Below the pieces are notes generated by a model that did not search any database, had not been told where the DNA came from, and saw only the letters and a program-made list of their open reading frames with translations. A stretch of DNA of 64,000 nucleotides from Entamoeba histolytica HM-1:IMSS (lineage: Eukaryota > Evosea > Mastigamoebida > Endamoebidae): the NCBI RefSeq assembly GCF_000208925.1, contig NW_001914888.1:1-64000 (forward strand), read 5' to 3'. Made by a program: the position numbers and the translations under genes. Below, one piece after another: positions 11,595 through 21,073 of the stretch (position 1 is its first letter; each line of letters opens with the position of its first letter).

Positions 11595-12389
11595 TTAATT
11601 GAGTGGATGTGAAATTTGATCAGCTTTGTCTTTTTGAGATTCATTATGAATATCAGGATGTGTTTCAATCATTGGAGGCATTTGTTGTTCTAAATCTACT
11701 GTATCTATCTGATGATCTTCTTGTGTTAATAAATGGTCATTAGTAATAATCCCATTATTAACACTAACAAGACGATTAGAAAAATCAATGATTTGAGCTA
11801 ATTGATGATCATTACATTTAGTGATATTTTTTAACAACATTAAAATTTTAATTCTTGTCTCTTCTTTTAAAGTATCAAGTCCACAAATACAATCTTTTCT
11901 TGGCTTTTTTTCTTTTTTATTTTTATTAATCTTTGGTATTTCACTAATACTTCCTAACGTCGATCCATATAATATTTTATTCCTTGGTCTTCTAGTTAGT
12001 GGCAACCGTGGTAAAATTGATTTTTTTGGTTCATTAACTTTAAGATATTCTGTTACTTCATTCAAGAAATTTAATTTAAGAACAGCCTTAGTACCTTCAG
12101 GTATTTTTGTCCCATCTTTCTTTTTCCAAAATGGTGAAAAATTGATGTAAGAATCTTCATTTAAACCATGTTCAATTGGTTCTAGTGGAATTTCATTTCC
12201 TTGTTTTTGTTGTTCCTCTTCTTTAATTTCTTCTTCTACCTGTTGTGTTGGTGTATTTAAGTCAATTTCTTCTATAGCCTTTTGAACAATAGAATGTCTT
12301 TCGTTGTCTTGTCTATTCTCCTCGTCCATAGATTTGTTGACATTAATCTCAATTATCTTCGACTCAGTAGTTTTATCGTTGTTTTGCAT
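11595..12389 (-). CDS. Unrecognised charged protein
   Basis: A 264-residue ORF with no recognised family. The N-terminal 75 residues are Glu/Gln-rich. The middle (about 82-160) has a conserved-looking block: 'YINFSPFWKKKDGTKIPEG' and a basic stretch LPLTRRPRNK...KKEKKPRKDCICG that could be a nuclear localisation signal. A leucine-rich helix follows (RIKILMLLKNI), then an acidic tail. It is convergent with the poly(A) polymerase gene. A nuclear regulatory role is possible but is only a guess from composition. Confidence 0.6.
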   Translation of the reverse strand: MQNNDKTTESKIIEINVNKSMDEENRQDNERHSIVQKAIEEIDLNTPTQQVEEEIKEEEQQKQGNEIPLEPIEHGLNEDSYINFSPFWKKKDGTKIPEGTKAVLKLNFLNEVTEYLKVNEPKKSILPRLPLTRRPRNKILYGSTLGSISEIPKINKNKKEKKPRKDCICGLDTLKEETRIKILMLLKNITKCNDHQLAQIIDFSNRLVSVNNGIITNDHLLTQEDHQIDTVDLEQQMPPMIETHPDIHNESQKDKADQISHPLN

Positions 12390-12691
12390 ACTTATATTTT
12401 TTAGTTTCTAAAAACAAAATTTATTATTCTTTATTAGTTATTTGTCATAAATATCAAAACCCTTTTTCTTTTTTTCTCTTTTTGGTAGGATTTTTATTGA
12501 AACATTTTTTTGTTTTTTGATTCAAACCATTAACTTCTTTTTTCAATTTTTCCATTTTTTATCTTTTTGTTTTTAAAGGTTCTTTGTCTTATTTTGCTTT
12601 TCATTCAGTTTTAGGAGATATACAACAATTAATATAAAGAAACTCGGAAACCAGAAAGAACTTTAAACTTTTCAGATTTAAAAAACAAAAA
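12390..12691. other. Divergent promoter region
   Basis: About 300 bp of T-rich DNA between two divergent genes, so it must hold both promoters. A GAAC-type element lies at its right end; nothing else is recognised. Confidence 0.45.
12658..12668 (+). promoter_or_regulatory. GAAC element overlapping TATA-like sequence
   Basis: The sequence gaactttaaac lies 24-34 bases before ATG 12692. Entamoeba core promoters are known to carry a GAAC motif and a TATA-like box ending in TTTAAA, with short 5' UTRs, so motif and spacing both fit. Confidence 0.45.
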
Positions 12692-14248
12692 ATGAGTGAA
12701 GGAGAGCAAAAACCAACTCCACAACCGAGTCCTGAAGAGACAGAAACAACCACTACTCCGAATGAAGGTCAACAACACCAACAAAATATTACACCTGTTC
12801 AACCTAAACAAAAAGAAAATGGAACAAATAATACACCTTCTAAGAAAAGATTTGATGAAGTTGCTCATTTAAAAAAAGAAAGGACTGTTATGAAACAACA
12901 ATTAGAAGATCTCAGAAAAGAAAGAAATGCATTAAGATTACAGATAGATTCGTTAAAATCAGAGAATGATTATATTCGTGGAATGCATGAGGAAAGTGAA
13001 GCTAAATTACGAGATGTTTCAACTAAATGTAAAGAACTTGATTCACAATTATCAGAGAAGTCTATACAATGTGAAAAGTTACAAAAACAAGTTGCAGTTA
13101 TTGAAAGTGATAAAAAAGTTGAGGTTGCACAATGTGAAGCAGAAGTTAGTCAAGTTAAGAAAAGACTTGCAGAAGTTATGTCTCGTGATATTGAACAGTT
13201 ACGAGCTGAAGCTGAAAAAGCAACTAAACGAGCACTTGAAGCTGAAGAACGGATTGAAGAAAACAGAAAAGCAGCTCGAGCAGCAGAAGAAAAAGAATTA
13301 AAAGAAAGAGTAGGAAGAGAAGAAGAAGCGAGAGCTAAAGAAACATGGAAAGTAAGAGCATTAGAAGCAGAGAATGCGTCAACGAAAGCAAATGAAAATA
13401 AGAAGAAGTTTGAGGCATTAATATCTTCTCAAGAGAAACGTATTCAAGAACTTGAAGCAATCTTGGAAAGTGATAAGTCTCAGATTGAACAATTACAAAA
13501 AGATCTTGAAAGTGAGCAACAAAAAGAAAAGACAATAATTATTAAACAAGAAAAACAACAAAAGGATTTTGAAGGACTTAAAGAGTTAGAAGTACTTGGT
13601 GCTAAAATTGGAGAATTACAAATGGAAAAACGAATTGTTGTTGAAGAAAATAAAACATTAAAAGAACAAGTTAGTAAATTATCAGAACAATTAAATGTAT
13701 GGAAGAGTGAAACAGTTAAAAATTATATTTTATATTTTGGAACTGTAAAAAGTAATGAACAATTAGAAAAAGAAAAACAGGAACAAACTAAAAGAGCAAG
13801 TTTTATGAATTATTTATGGAGAGGATATTCAGTTGATGGATTACCACAAAATGTATCACAAGACTTATCAACAAAAATGCATCGTGTATTAGAAGAAACA
13901 TTATATCAAAATGTTAAACAACGTTTGTTAATTTTTATTCTTTTTAATAAGAAATAAAAAGTCTCTTCTAAATAAATAAATTATTAATTTTAATTAGAAG
14001 ATGAAATTGATGCATTAAAGAAAGAATTAAATAATCAATCAACACAAATTGTTCATTTAAATGATAAAATTGCTGAAATGGAAAAACAAAAAATAATAAA
14101 TCCTAATTCACAAGAGATAATTGTTACAGAAGAAATGTCACAAAGTCCATCAGAAACTACAAGATTAAATCAAGCAGTTGCACCTGAACTTCCACCAAAA
14201 CCAAGTAATCCATATTTCCCTAAAAGTAAAATAAGAAAAGATGATTAA
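12692..14248 (+). CDS. Long coiled-coil protein (two exons)
   Basis: Exons are 12692-13922 and 13998-14248. The 75-nt intron starts GTTTGTT and ends ATTAG, and the frame continues cleanly (Q, then DEIDALKKEL), giving about 493 residues; reading through would stop at 13957. Residues 1-50 are Pro/Gln/Thr-rich. About 55-370 is almost continuous coiled coil, with an Ala/Arg/Glu-rich centre (EKATKRALEAEERIEENRK). A short non-coil segment follows (FMNYLWRGYSVDGLP), then a second coil and a Pro-rich tail (PELPPKPSNPYFPKSK). This layout is like golgins or tethering proteins, but no diagnostic domain is visible, so the function stays open. A GAAC element precedes it. Confidence 0.75.
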
Positions 14249-14326
14249 ATAAGATTTATTTTAATTTACATATAAAACAAATAAAATAATATTTTTATAC
14301 TTTAAAGTTATACAATCAATTAAATG

Positions 14327-14665
14327 TTAATATGAATTAATTCCTACTGATGCAGCTTCAAATTCATTTTGCATTATTTCTATTTCATGAATAACATCAT
14401 CCATTGCTTGTTCTAAAGCTTGTTTAGGAGTTATTGTCATATCTGTTCTAATAGTCATTTCAATAACATAATTTAATGGATGAGGTTGTCTATATCCCGC
14501 AAATAATACATGAGGATTTCTTAATAACATAACACGAAGAATATTTCCAGCTGTATGGTCTTCTTTAACCAAAGTAAATTTACAAACATGACCATTCTCT
14601 TCACACAAAATTTTTTGTTCATTTGGTTTCATAACATAAATTTCATTTAAATCTGGTGCGTTCAT
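14327..14665 (-). CDS. RPB11: RNA polymerase II subunit RPB11
   Basis: A 112-residue protein, the usual RPB11 length. The core KEDHTAGNILRVMLLRNP followed by HVLFAGYRQPHPLNY is the RPB11 signature; the LFAGY...PHPL form separates it from the Pol I/III paralogue AC19. It pairs with RPB3 in the alpha-like assembly dimer of Pol II, in the nucleus. The usual second helix is present at the C-terminus. It is convergent with the coiled-coil gene, 78 bp apart. Single exon. Confidence 0.93.
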   Translation of the reverse strand: MNAPDLNEIYVMKPNEQKILCEENGHVCKFTLVKEDHTAGNILRVMLLRNPHVLFAGYRQPHPLNYVIEMTIRTDMTITPKQALEQAMDDVIHEIEIMQNEFEAASVGINSY

Positions 14666-14846
14666 ATTCTTTTCATTTTTTCAAGATTTTGATTTAACTT
14701 TTTTATTCTTTGTTATTTTAAAGTTTTATAATTATAATAAATTTATTATAATTTATAATAAAATACTTTTTCTCTTTTCTTTTTAAGTAAATCATTCTGT
14801 GAACCAAATGAATAATAAAAATCTATAAAATTCAAGACAACCAACC

Positions 14847-15629
14847 ATGTTTCGACTAAATGAAAGACAATGGAACCAAATCAAAAAGGATTTAAAATTT
14901 GTTTCTAAAGGTGCACAAGGTGAAGTATTTAAAGGAAAACTCTTGAACCAAGAAGTTGCAGTAAAGAAATTTAAACATGAAGATGACTTTGTTAAAGAAG
15001 TTGAGTGTATTAATAATTGTGCTTGTGAATTCATTGTTTCAATATTTGGAATCACCCCAACACCAGAAGCAATATTTCTTGATTGGTTTCCTTATGATTT
15101 AGAAGCTTATGTTATTGAGAATCAACTAACATTAAAAGAGTCAACAGTGTTATTATCAGACATATCAAAAGGATTAGCTTATATCCATCGAGTAGGGTAT
15201 ATTCATTTAGATATTAGACCTAAAAACATTTTAGTTAGAAATCAAAGGGCTGTGATTTGTGACTTTGGAATGTCAATTATTGACCAACCACCTTATAGTC
15301 ATAATAGAGCTGTTGATTGTTGGGTTGCTCCAGAAATTGTTTTTGGTAAAGAGGTATCTACTAAAACAGATATCTATAGTCTTGGACTAGTAATCTGGTT
15401 TGTTTTTGAATCAAAAGGAACTGATCCATTCCCTAAAACTACAACTGAGTCTATGATTAAAGCAGCTTTTCAAGGTAAAGAAAGACCTAGATGGAATGCT
15501 CCAAAAAGTGATGAACTAAAAAAAATCTATGATATAACTAAGAAATGTTGGAGAGATGAAATGGAATCAAGACCTACTGCAAGAATGATTGTTGATATAT
15601 TCAAGGAAATAAAAGACAAAACATTATAA
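14847..15629 (+). CDS. Small TKL-type protein kinase, probably impaired
   Basis: 260 residues, essentially only a kinase domain. The glycine loop is GAQGEVFKG (22-30), the lysine is in AVKK (K40), DFG is at 139-141 and the APE-like motif (VAPE) at 160-163. The catalytic loop reads HLDIRPKN (120-127): D122 and N127 are kept, but the HRD arginine is Leu and the following lysine is Arg (R124). Sequence style (GMSIID, SLGLVIW) fits the tyrosine-kinase-like group that is expanded in Entamoeba. Activity may be weak or altered. No regulatory domain or membrane segment is present. Confidence 0.82.
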   Translation: MFRLNERQWNQIKKDLKFVSKGAQGEVFKGKLLNQEVAVKKFKHEDDFVKEVECINNCACEFIVSIFGITPTPEAIFLDWFPYDLEAYVIENQLTLKESTVLLSDISKGLAYIHRVGYIHLDIRPKNILVRNQRAVICDFGMSIIDQPPYSHNRAVDCWVAPEIVFGKEVSTKTDIYSLGLVIWFVFESKGTDPFPKTTTESMIKAAFQGKERPRWNAPKSDELKKIYDITKKCWRDEMESRPTARMIVDIFKEIKDKTL

Positions 15630-16417
15630 TAATTTTTAATCAATTTTAATTTGTTTCAACTTGAATGATTTATTGTGTCTTTATTCTTCTTGTCTTTGAT
15701 AATTTATGAACTTTTATACCTTTTATTAGATTATTCAAAACAATACTTCAAAAACATAATTTTTTAGTTTTTTGTTTTAAAAGAAGAAAATACAAAAAGA
15801 TAAAAATAAGTGAATGGTAATTTTATTTCTCTTCATTTCTTGTTATTTTGTTTTTATTCTTTCTTAACTTTCTATTCTTCTTGCTTCTTTCTATTTCTTC
15901 TTTCTCTTCTTTATACTTCATGTGTAGTTTTGTATTCTTAGTGTGTCTTTTCATTATGATTTTCCGTGTTTCAATTCTTTAGATTATTTTAATGTTTTTA
16001 GACTTTTTCTGTTTTTTTTCTATCTATTCTACCTCTTCTATCTTCTTGTTTATTAGTTTTATTCTTGTGTTTAATGACATGATTGTGACACAACGTAGAT
16101 TAACCAATCAAATAACAGAATTCCAACCAAATTAAACAAATAAGAATTACATCATACAAACCAACAAACACAACAATAAAAGTAAGTATCAAACAATAGC
16201 AATATTCTATAAAGATTGAACAAATATTATAATGAATAGATTTATATGAAAATGAATAATAGAATATAACGTTCTATTAATACTAAATTAATAAGTTTTT
16301 ATTAAAAGATTAGTTAAACTTTAATTGAAAAATATAGTATTTGATAATAAAGTTTATTATAGTCAAATAATAAAAAAAGAAACTGTAAATGAATATTAAC
16401 ATTTATTAAGAAGAAAT
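15630..16417. other. T-rich spacer, no gene seen
   Basis: About 790 bp. Between 15820 and 16060 the + strand is strongly pyrimidine-rich (runs of ttctttcttctt), and after 16080 it is ordinary AT-rich DNA. No open frame, LINE match or RNA structure was found. Confidence 0.45.
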
Positions 16418-16920
16418 ATGTCAGCCCCAAAGCCAATTCCATTGACATCTCTCTCTCCAAGAGATCTTGCTGGCTTACATAAAACTCTTCAAAACGAATT
16501 ACAAAACCTTCAAGCAAGTTATGAACAATTATTTTCAGTTCAACAAACTTATTTAGACAATAAAAGTATTATTAATGCTTTGACAAATGAAAAAGTAAAA
16601 GGTCAGCCAATGCTTGTTCCAATGAATTCTTCACTTTATATGAAAGGAGATATTGACAGTTATGACCGTGTTATTATTGATATTGGTGCTAATTATTTTG
16701 TATCAAAAGTTTGTTTTTGAGTATTAAAAAAGAATTAAATTATTCTTAAACCATTAACCAATAGAAATTACCTGCTGCTTTGGAGTTTTATGATAGAAAA
16801 ATTAAGCTTATTGAAGGAGAAAAGGAAAAAATTTTAAAAATTGTTAGTAGCAGAAAACAAATGATTGCTTCCGTCCAAGAGCAGATGGCAAAAACACTAG
16901 CTGCTGCCCAACCAAAATAA
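16418..16920 (+). CDS. PFDN5: Prefoldin subunit 5
   Basis: Exons are 16418-16708 and 16765-16920; the 56-nt intron (GTTTGT to AATAG) sits at phase 0, giving 148 residues. The block 'VPMNSSLYMKGDIDSYDRVI' followed by IDIGANYFV is the alpha-prefoldin beta-hairpin region typical of subunit 5 (family pattern VPLTSSLYVPG...VLVDVGTGYYVEK). It is flanked by N- and C-terminal coiled-coil helices. Prefoldin is the cytosolic hexamer that hands actin and tubulin to the CCT chaperonin. Without splicing the protein would lose its second helix. Confidence 0.9.
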
Positions 16921-16968
16921 GTAAATCTAATAATTTTCACAACAAATATATTTTATTTATTTCTTTTT

Positions 16969-17142
16969 TTAAAAGCTTGCCACATACCATACTGCATGTA
17001 CTTGTGCTGGGAACCAACAAATTAAACAGAGGATGATATTAATCCAAAAATGTGTAGTACATCCTCCTAATAAACCAACAGCTAATGGTGGAAGGATGAT
17101 AGCTAAAATCACCCATAGACAACACCTACAACCACATTCCAT
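16969..17142 (-). CDS. PMP3/UPF0057-type small membrane peptide
   Basis: A 57-residue ORF from ATG 17142 to the stop at 16969. Two hydrophobic segments are visible: WVILAIILPPLAVGLLGG and FWINIILCLICWFPAQVHAVW. The ILPPLAV motif in helix 1 and the 'W-P...HA.W' ending of helix 2 match the PMP3/RCI2 proteolipid family (stress-responsive, plasma-membrane, involved in ion balance in yeast and plants). The N-terminus is Cys-rich (MECGCRCCLW), suggesting palmitoylation. It is tail-to-tail with prefoldin 5, 48 bp apart. Confidence 0.8.
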   Translation of the reverse strand: MECGCRCCLWVILAIILPPLAVGLLGGCTTHFWINIILCLICWFPAQVHAVWYVASF

Positions 17143-17245
17143 TTTAATTAATTTGATATGTCTTCTTAAAACAAGTCTCTTAACAGAAGTTGTCCTTTCT
17201 GTTATTTTTATTTTCTCAATCTTATCTAATAATCATCTTTTTAAG

Positions 17246-17802
17246 ATGAATTTCATTGATGAACAGACACTTCTTAATCCAGAAACTTTACAACAAACAA
17301 GTGAATTTGCTTCAGAAAAACCATGCATTTGTTTTCATTTGTCTCTTCGAGCGGTTTGTATTTCTCTTATTAACTGATGACATGAAACAACCACAATATT
17401 TAATTCTAGAGAGTCTTTGGATTTTTATGTACATTCACGTTTGGTGGTGTGTTTTTGATACTTTGTATCCCTCTTCTTGGAACATTGCTTGTAGCACCCT
17501 CTGTTTTTGGTATTTTCTATTCTATGGGACTTATTCTACTTTTTAGTTCAATGCTTTTCCTTTATGGACCAAAACAACAACTTTTAAAGCTATTTAGTTC
17601 TCCTCTTCGTTGTATTTCATTCTTTGTGTGTGTAATTGCTACAATATTTACTTTCTTCTGTGTATTTAAATTCAGGTATATTTTATTCATTTTATTGTCT
17701 ATCATTCTTCAGTTAGGAGCGTCCATGTGCTATGGATTTTCACTTTTACCATTCTCACAAAGTTTGACAGAACGTTGCTTTAAGAAACAATCAACTAATT
17801 AA
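17246..17802 (+). CDS. SFT2-like Golgi vesicle transport protein
   Basis: Exons are 17246-17353 and 17410-17802 (56-nt intron, GTTTGT to CTAG, phase 0), giving 166 residues. After a polar N-terminus, four membrane segments follow: FGFLCTFTFGGVFLILCI, then the segment around VFGIFYSMGLILLFSSMLFL, then CISFFVCVIATIFTFFCVF, then FILLSIILQLGASMCYGFS. The GP-KQQL loop after segment 2 and the 'YGFSLLPFSQ' ending match SFT2/GOT1-type proteins, which assist SNARE-dependent traffic to the Golgi. It is divergent from the PMP3-type gene with a short shared promoter. Confidence 0.82.
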
Positions 17803-17895
17803 AAAGTTCATCTATTAAACTTAATTTTGCTTAGTTCCTTTCACACACCTAAAATCTCAAAAGTATGATCTTAAAATGTTTAAAGTAAAACATTC

Positions 17896-18465
17896 ATGGA
17901 ACAATTGAATCTTGAAAAGAAGATTGTTATTACATTCACTGGAGCTCCAGGAATTGGAAAGAGTCAATTGATAAGTGTTATGACGAGTGGAAGATTTACG
18001 AGTCAATATGAACCAACTATTCAAGAGCATTATACTATGAAAATGGTAGAGGGGAATAATATCTTCAACCTTACTATTGTAGACACATCAGGATCACCAG
18101 ACTATTCTAAACTTGCATCAGGAGCAATAGGAAATAGTGATTGTATTGTAGTTTGTTATTGTCCTTATATTCCTAAATCATTTGATAGGGTGGTAGAAGC
18201 TATTAAGGAAGTGAGGACAATATCAGATGACATACCAATCATTATTGTTGCTACTAAAATGGATTTGAAAGATGATAAAGTGACGATGAATAAAATAGGT
18301 AAACAAAAGATTCGTATGGTAAAAGATTTGAAAAGTGAGTTAAAGAAAGGCAAAATTTCAGGGTTCTTTGAAACATCAGCAATAAGTGGAGATTCTTATA
18401 AAGAAATATTGGAGACTGCAATTAAATATACTCAAAAGTCATCTATTTGGAAGAAAAAACAATAA
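17896..18465 (+). CDS. Ras-like small GTPase with altered catalytic residues
   Basis: A 189-residue G domain. The P-loop is GAPGIGKS (16-23), switch I Thr is T41 (YEPTIQ), switch II is DTSGSPD (63-69), the base-recognition motif is TKMD (120-123) and the SAK-like motif is ETSA (159-162). Compared with Ras, Gly12 is Pro18 and the catalytic Gln61 is Ser67. Both changes are expected to alter intrinsic or GAP-stimulated hydrolysis. The C-terminus (SSIWKKKQ) is basic and has no CAAX cysteine, so membrane binding by prenylation is not expected. It is closest in style to Ras/Rap, and a precise subfamily cannot be given. Confidence 0.82.
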   Translation: MEQLNLEKKIVITFTGAPGIGKSQLISVMTSGRFTSQYEPTIQEHYTMKMVEGNNIFNLTIVDTSGSPDYSKLASGAIGNSDCIVVCYCPYIPKSFDRVVEAIKEVRTISDDIPIIIVATKMDLKDDKVTMNKIGKQKIRMVKDLKSELKKGKISGFFETSAISGDSYKEILETAIKYTQKSSIWKKKQ

Positions 18466-18568
18466 TTTATATTTTGGTTTAATCAATAATAGTTCATTTT
18501 CATCATCTATAAAGGAATAACTACATTCTGAATAATACTTCAAAATAATAAATTATAATTGAAGTAAA

Positions 18569-18650
18569 AAAATCAGAGAGAGGGCCATGCGTAACAAAGT
18601 GTGGACGGCCTTTTTCTTCAGAAGAAGATTTTACTCACTCATCATTTTAT
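18569..18650 (-). ncRNA. Candidate C/D-box snoRNA
   Basis: Read on the - strand: C box ATGATGA at 18645-18639, internal CTGA (possible D') at 18621-18618, and D box CTGA at 18576-18573, about 70 nt in all. The part just before the D box (ttacgcatggccctct) is a GC-rich island in an AT-rich spacer, as expected for an rRNA-complementary guide. No clear C' box is seen and the terminal stem is weak (A-rich before C, T-run after D). I could not test complementarity to Entamoeba rRNA. Confidence 0.4.
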
Positions 18651-19201
18651 TTGAACCTGAAGGATCTATTTCTTTCTTTTTCTTTTCCTTTTTTCTAATT
18701 ATTTAAGAATAAATAATTATTATGGGTTTAATTTAAATAGAATTAAATATTTTAAAATCAAAGATTGATTTTACTTCATTTTTCAAGTAATGAAGAATGA
18801 ATAATATATTATTTTAATTGAAAATGACAATGTTAAACCATTCAACCATCCTTACAAACACATTTAATTTTTTAACAGATTTTTTGCAATAATTTCTTGT
18901 TTTGAAGATAGAAGAGTTGATAAAAGAATAAGAAAAAAAGGTTTTTGTACAAGTTATTATAAAAGAGAGATAAGAAAAAAGAAATCAAGCATATTTCATA
19001 ATTAATGTTTAAATAACAAGAAATGAGAATGAGAAGTTTTTTTATTTCAAACAATTCTTCTTTTGTTGGAAATAAAAAGAGAAATCAACGAACTAAATTT
19101 AGCAAGAAAATTATGAAACTTCAAGAATTGAATAAATATTATAATATTTCTATAGTTTCAGCTTCACCAAAAAAAGTTTTGTAATTGAAATAAATAACAA
19201 A

Positions 19202-19210
19202 GAACTTTGA
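19202..19210 (+). promoter_or_regulatory. GAAC element
   Basis: gaactttga, 21-29 bases before ATG 19231, matches the Entamoeba GAAC core-promoter motif in sequence and position. Confidence 0.4.
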
Positions 19211-19230
19211 AGAAGTAAAAAGTTAAACAA

Positions 19231-20043
19231 ATGGCTACGACGTCACAAAAAGTTCATATTGCTCAAGTAGGTGGAGTATGGACATATATTCCACCAAATA
19301 CAATTGTTGAAACATTACAACAAATATTACACGAAAATGGAAATGATAAAATACGAGCTGCTGATTTACAACAAATTTTTGATAATTTTTATAATTCTTC
19401 ATTGGCTAAATTATCACCAACAATTCAAATGTATTTTTCATTTAGATTTTTAAAGCAAGAATCAGCTGAAGAAAAACGTATTGGGACATTAACTATTGTA
19501 AAAAACTTAGATTTCTTAACAGTAAATTATCTTAATGATTTTGCTAGAATAATAGATAATTATGTCCCTGATTGGAGTACTTGTGATTCTTTTAGTAATA
19601 AAGTACTTGGACCATTGGTTAAAAAAAGTGATGAATTTGCTCATAGTGTTGCACAGTGGAAAGATTCAGGAAAAGTATGGCGTATGAGAGCGTGTTGTAT
19701 TGCTTTCGTTAATTTAGCTAAAGTTGGGGCAATGACAGAGTTATCTTTTGAAATATGTGCTCATTGTTTAAGAAGTAGTGAACGATTTGTTCAATTAGGT
19801 GTTGGATGTTTATTAAGAGAAATGTCACTAATGTTTAGTGAAAATGTTGTTGAATTTATTACTCAAAATTTCAGATATTTTAGTAGAGAAGGATTACGTT
19901 ATTCAATTGATAAATTAAATTGTGATGTTCGTAAGAAAATTTTATCATTAGGAAAAAGAAAAGGTGCAGCTACACTCCAACAGGATATAAAAGATGAAGA
20001 AACCTTTATGACTGAAAACCAAAATTCAAAATATTCATTGTAA
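19231..20043 (+). CDS. AlkD-like DNA alkylation repair protein
   Basis: A 270-residue all-helical HEAT-like protein. 'YVPDWSTCDSFSNKVLGPLV' followed by WKDSGKVWRMRACCIAFVNL matches the AlkC/AlkD family pattern (W...CD...W..S...W.RR...V), where the Trp/Asp face binds alkylated DNA. AlkD enzymes remove N3/N7-alkylpurines without flipping the base. The C-terminal 40 residues are charged and probably flexible. Whether this copy is an active glycosylase cannot be judged without an alignment. A GAAC element lies just upstream and a long AT-rich spacer before that. Confidence 0.72.
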   Translation: MATTSQKVHIAQVGGVWTYIPPNTIVETLQQILHENGNDKIRAADLQQIFDNFYNSSLAKLSPTIQMYFSFRFLKQESAEEKRIGTLTIVKNLDFLTVNYLNDFARIIDNYVPDWSTCDSFSNKVLGPLVKKSDEFAHSVAQWKDSGKVWRMRACCIAFVNLAKVGAMTELSFEICAHCLRSSERFVQLGVGCLLREMSLMFSENVVEFITQNFRYFSREGLRYSIDKLNCDVRKKILSLGKRKGAATLQQDIKDEETFMTENQNSKYSL

Positions 20044-20340
20044 CAACTCTTAATTTATTTAGGAAGGCTACGACTTTCGTAATTATTAATTTTTACTGTC
20101 TATCACTCATAATAAACAATCAAAAATTTTATTATATCCTTTTTTTGTAATATAATTTTTGGTTTAATTACTCTATTAATACTTTATTTAAAACTCTCCT
20201 TATTTTTAGACTTCTAGAAATATATATTTTTAAGATAACATAAGAATAATTGTTAAATAATAATTATTATAAAAAAGATAAAAAAAGTTAGAAACTTCTT
20301 AATGGGAGTTTGGTATGAATTTTTAGATTTCATTTAACTT

Positions 20341-20925
20341 ATGTCTGATATGGAAGACACGTTTGTTTTTATGTCTTAGACTCTTTTTTTAATACCTAAC
20401 TATTTAAATACCATTAACTCTTCATCTAATTTTTGAGATGAATCAATCACAGTTCAATAAGACTAAAATAGTTATATTCTAAATGGACTGAGATTTTTTT
20501 TATATTATTGTTAGATGAAAAGAGATATTGTTTTAGTTTGTGTAACTATGTCAATATTATTTAACCTGTTAATGGATTTATTTAACAATAAAAAAGGTAT
20601 CTTCCAAAGGGGTGTATTTAATATAATTAGAGAATAAAAAGGAATTAATAACAATAGCAAAAAACCAAAGATTGTAAGATCTACTAAGAAAAAAGGAGGA
20701 AAAAAAAACAAAAATCCTTATATTATTTTTTGTAACATGAAAAGAGAAGAAGTAAAAGCTGCTAATCCAGATTTACCTTCAAAAGAGATTCTTAGTAAAC
20801 TAGTAGAAATGTGGAATGGCTTAACTGAAGAACAAAAAGCATCATATAGACCAAAGCCAAGACAAGTTCCACAAAAAAAACAAGTGAAAAAAGAAGAGGA
20901 AATAGTTGAAGAAAAGAAAGAATAA
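20341..20925 (+). CDS. Small HMG-box protein (two exons, tentative first exon)
   Basis: The HMG box is clear: KNKNPYIIFCNMKREEVKAA, then the segment ending with PSKEILSKLVEMWNGLTEEQ, followed by a Lys/Glu-rich tail. It lies in an open frame running from 20638 to 20925 whose first ATG (20737) would cut off helix 1. A good solution is exon 1 at 20341-20360 (MSDMED plus two bases) spliced by GTTTGT at 20361 to AATAG at 20655-20657, giving about 95 residues beginning MSDMEDTKKPKIV. The 297-nt intron would be the longest in this window. Single-box HMG proteins bend DNA in chromatin. The family is sure; the first exon is not. Confidence 0.6.
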
Positions 20926-21039
20926 TTTTGTTTAAAATTAAATGTTTGAGTTTTTCTAAAAATAAAATAAGAAGAAGTATTGAAAAAAAGATTAAAAGAT
21001 ATAAAAACAATATTTGTTTTTAAAAATATTGTTTTAGAG

Positions 21040-21060
21040 TTAACTAAAATAAATATTAAA
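21040..21060 (+). repeat. Target-site duplication of LINE copy B (left)
   Basis: The 21 bases here are identical to 25834-25854. They lie directly outside the 3' end of the minus-strand LINE, so they are the target-site duplication made at insertion. Confidence 0.92.
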
Positions 21061-21073
21061 TAAAATCAATTAA

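Larger units (their letters stand above)
18466..19230. other. Spacer with snoRNA candidate and promoter
   Basis: About 765 bp. The only GC-rich island is at 18576-18612, inside the C/D snoRNA candidate listed separately. The remainder is AT-rich, with the promoter of the DNA-repair gene at its right end. Confidence 0.5.

Noticed and set aside
15820..16060. Pyrimidine-rich tract as a possible reversed SINE
   Set aside because: No LINE-like 3' end, no flanking duplication and no clear repeat unit.
17033..17377. 114-codon plus-strand frame
   Set aside because: It overlaps the PMP3-type gene antisense and the SFT2 first exon in another frame; both of those have family support.
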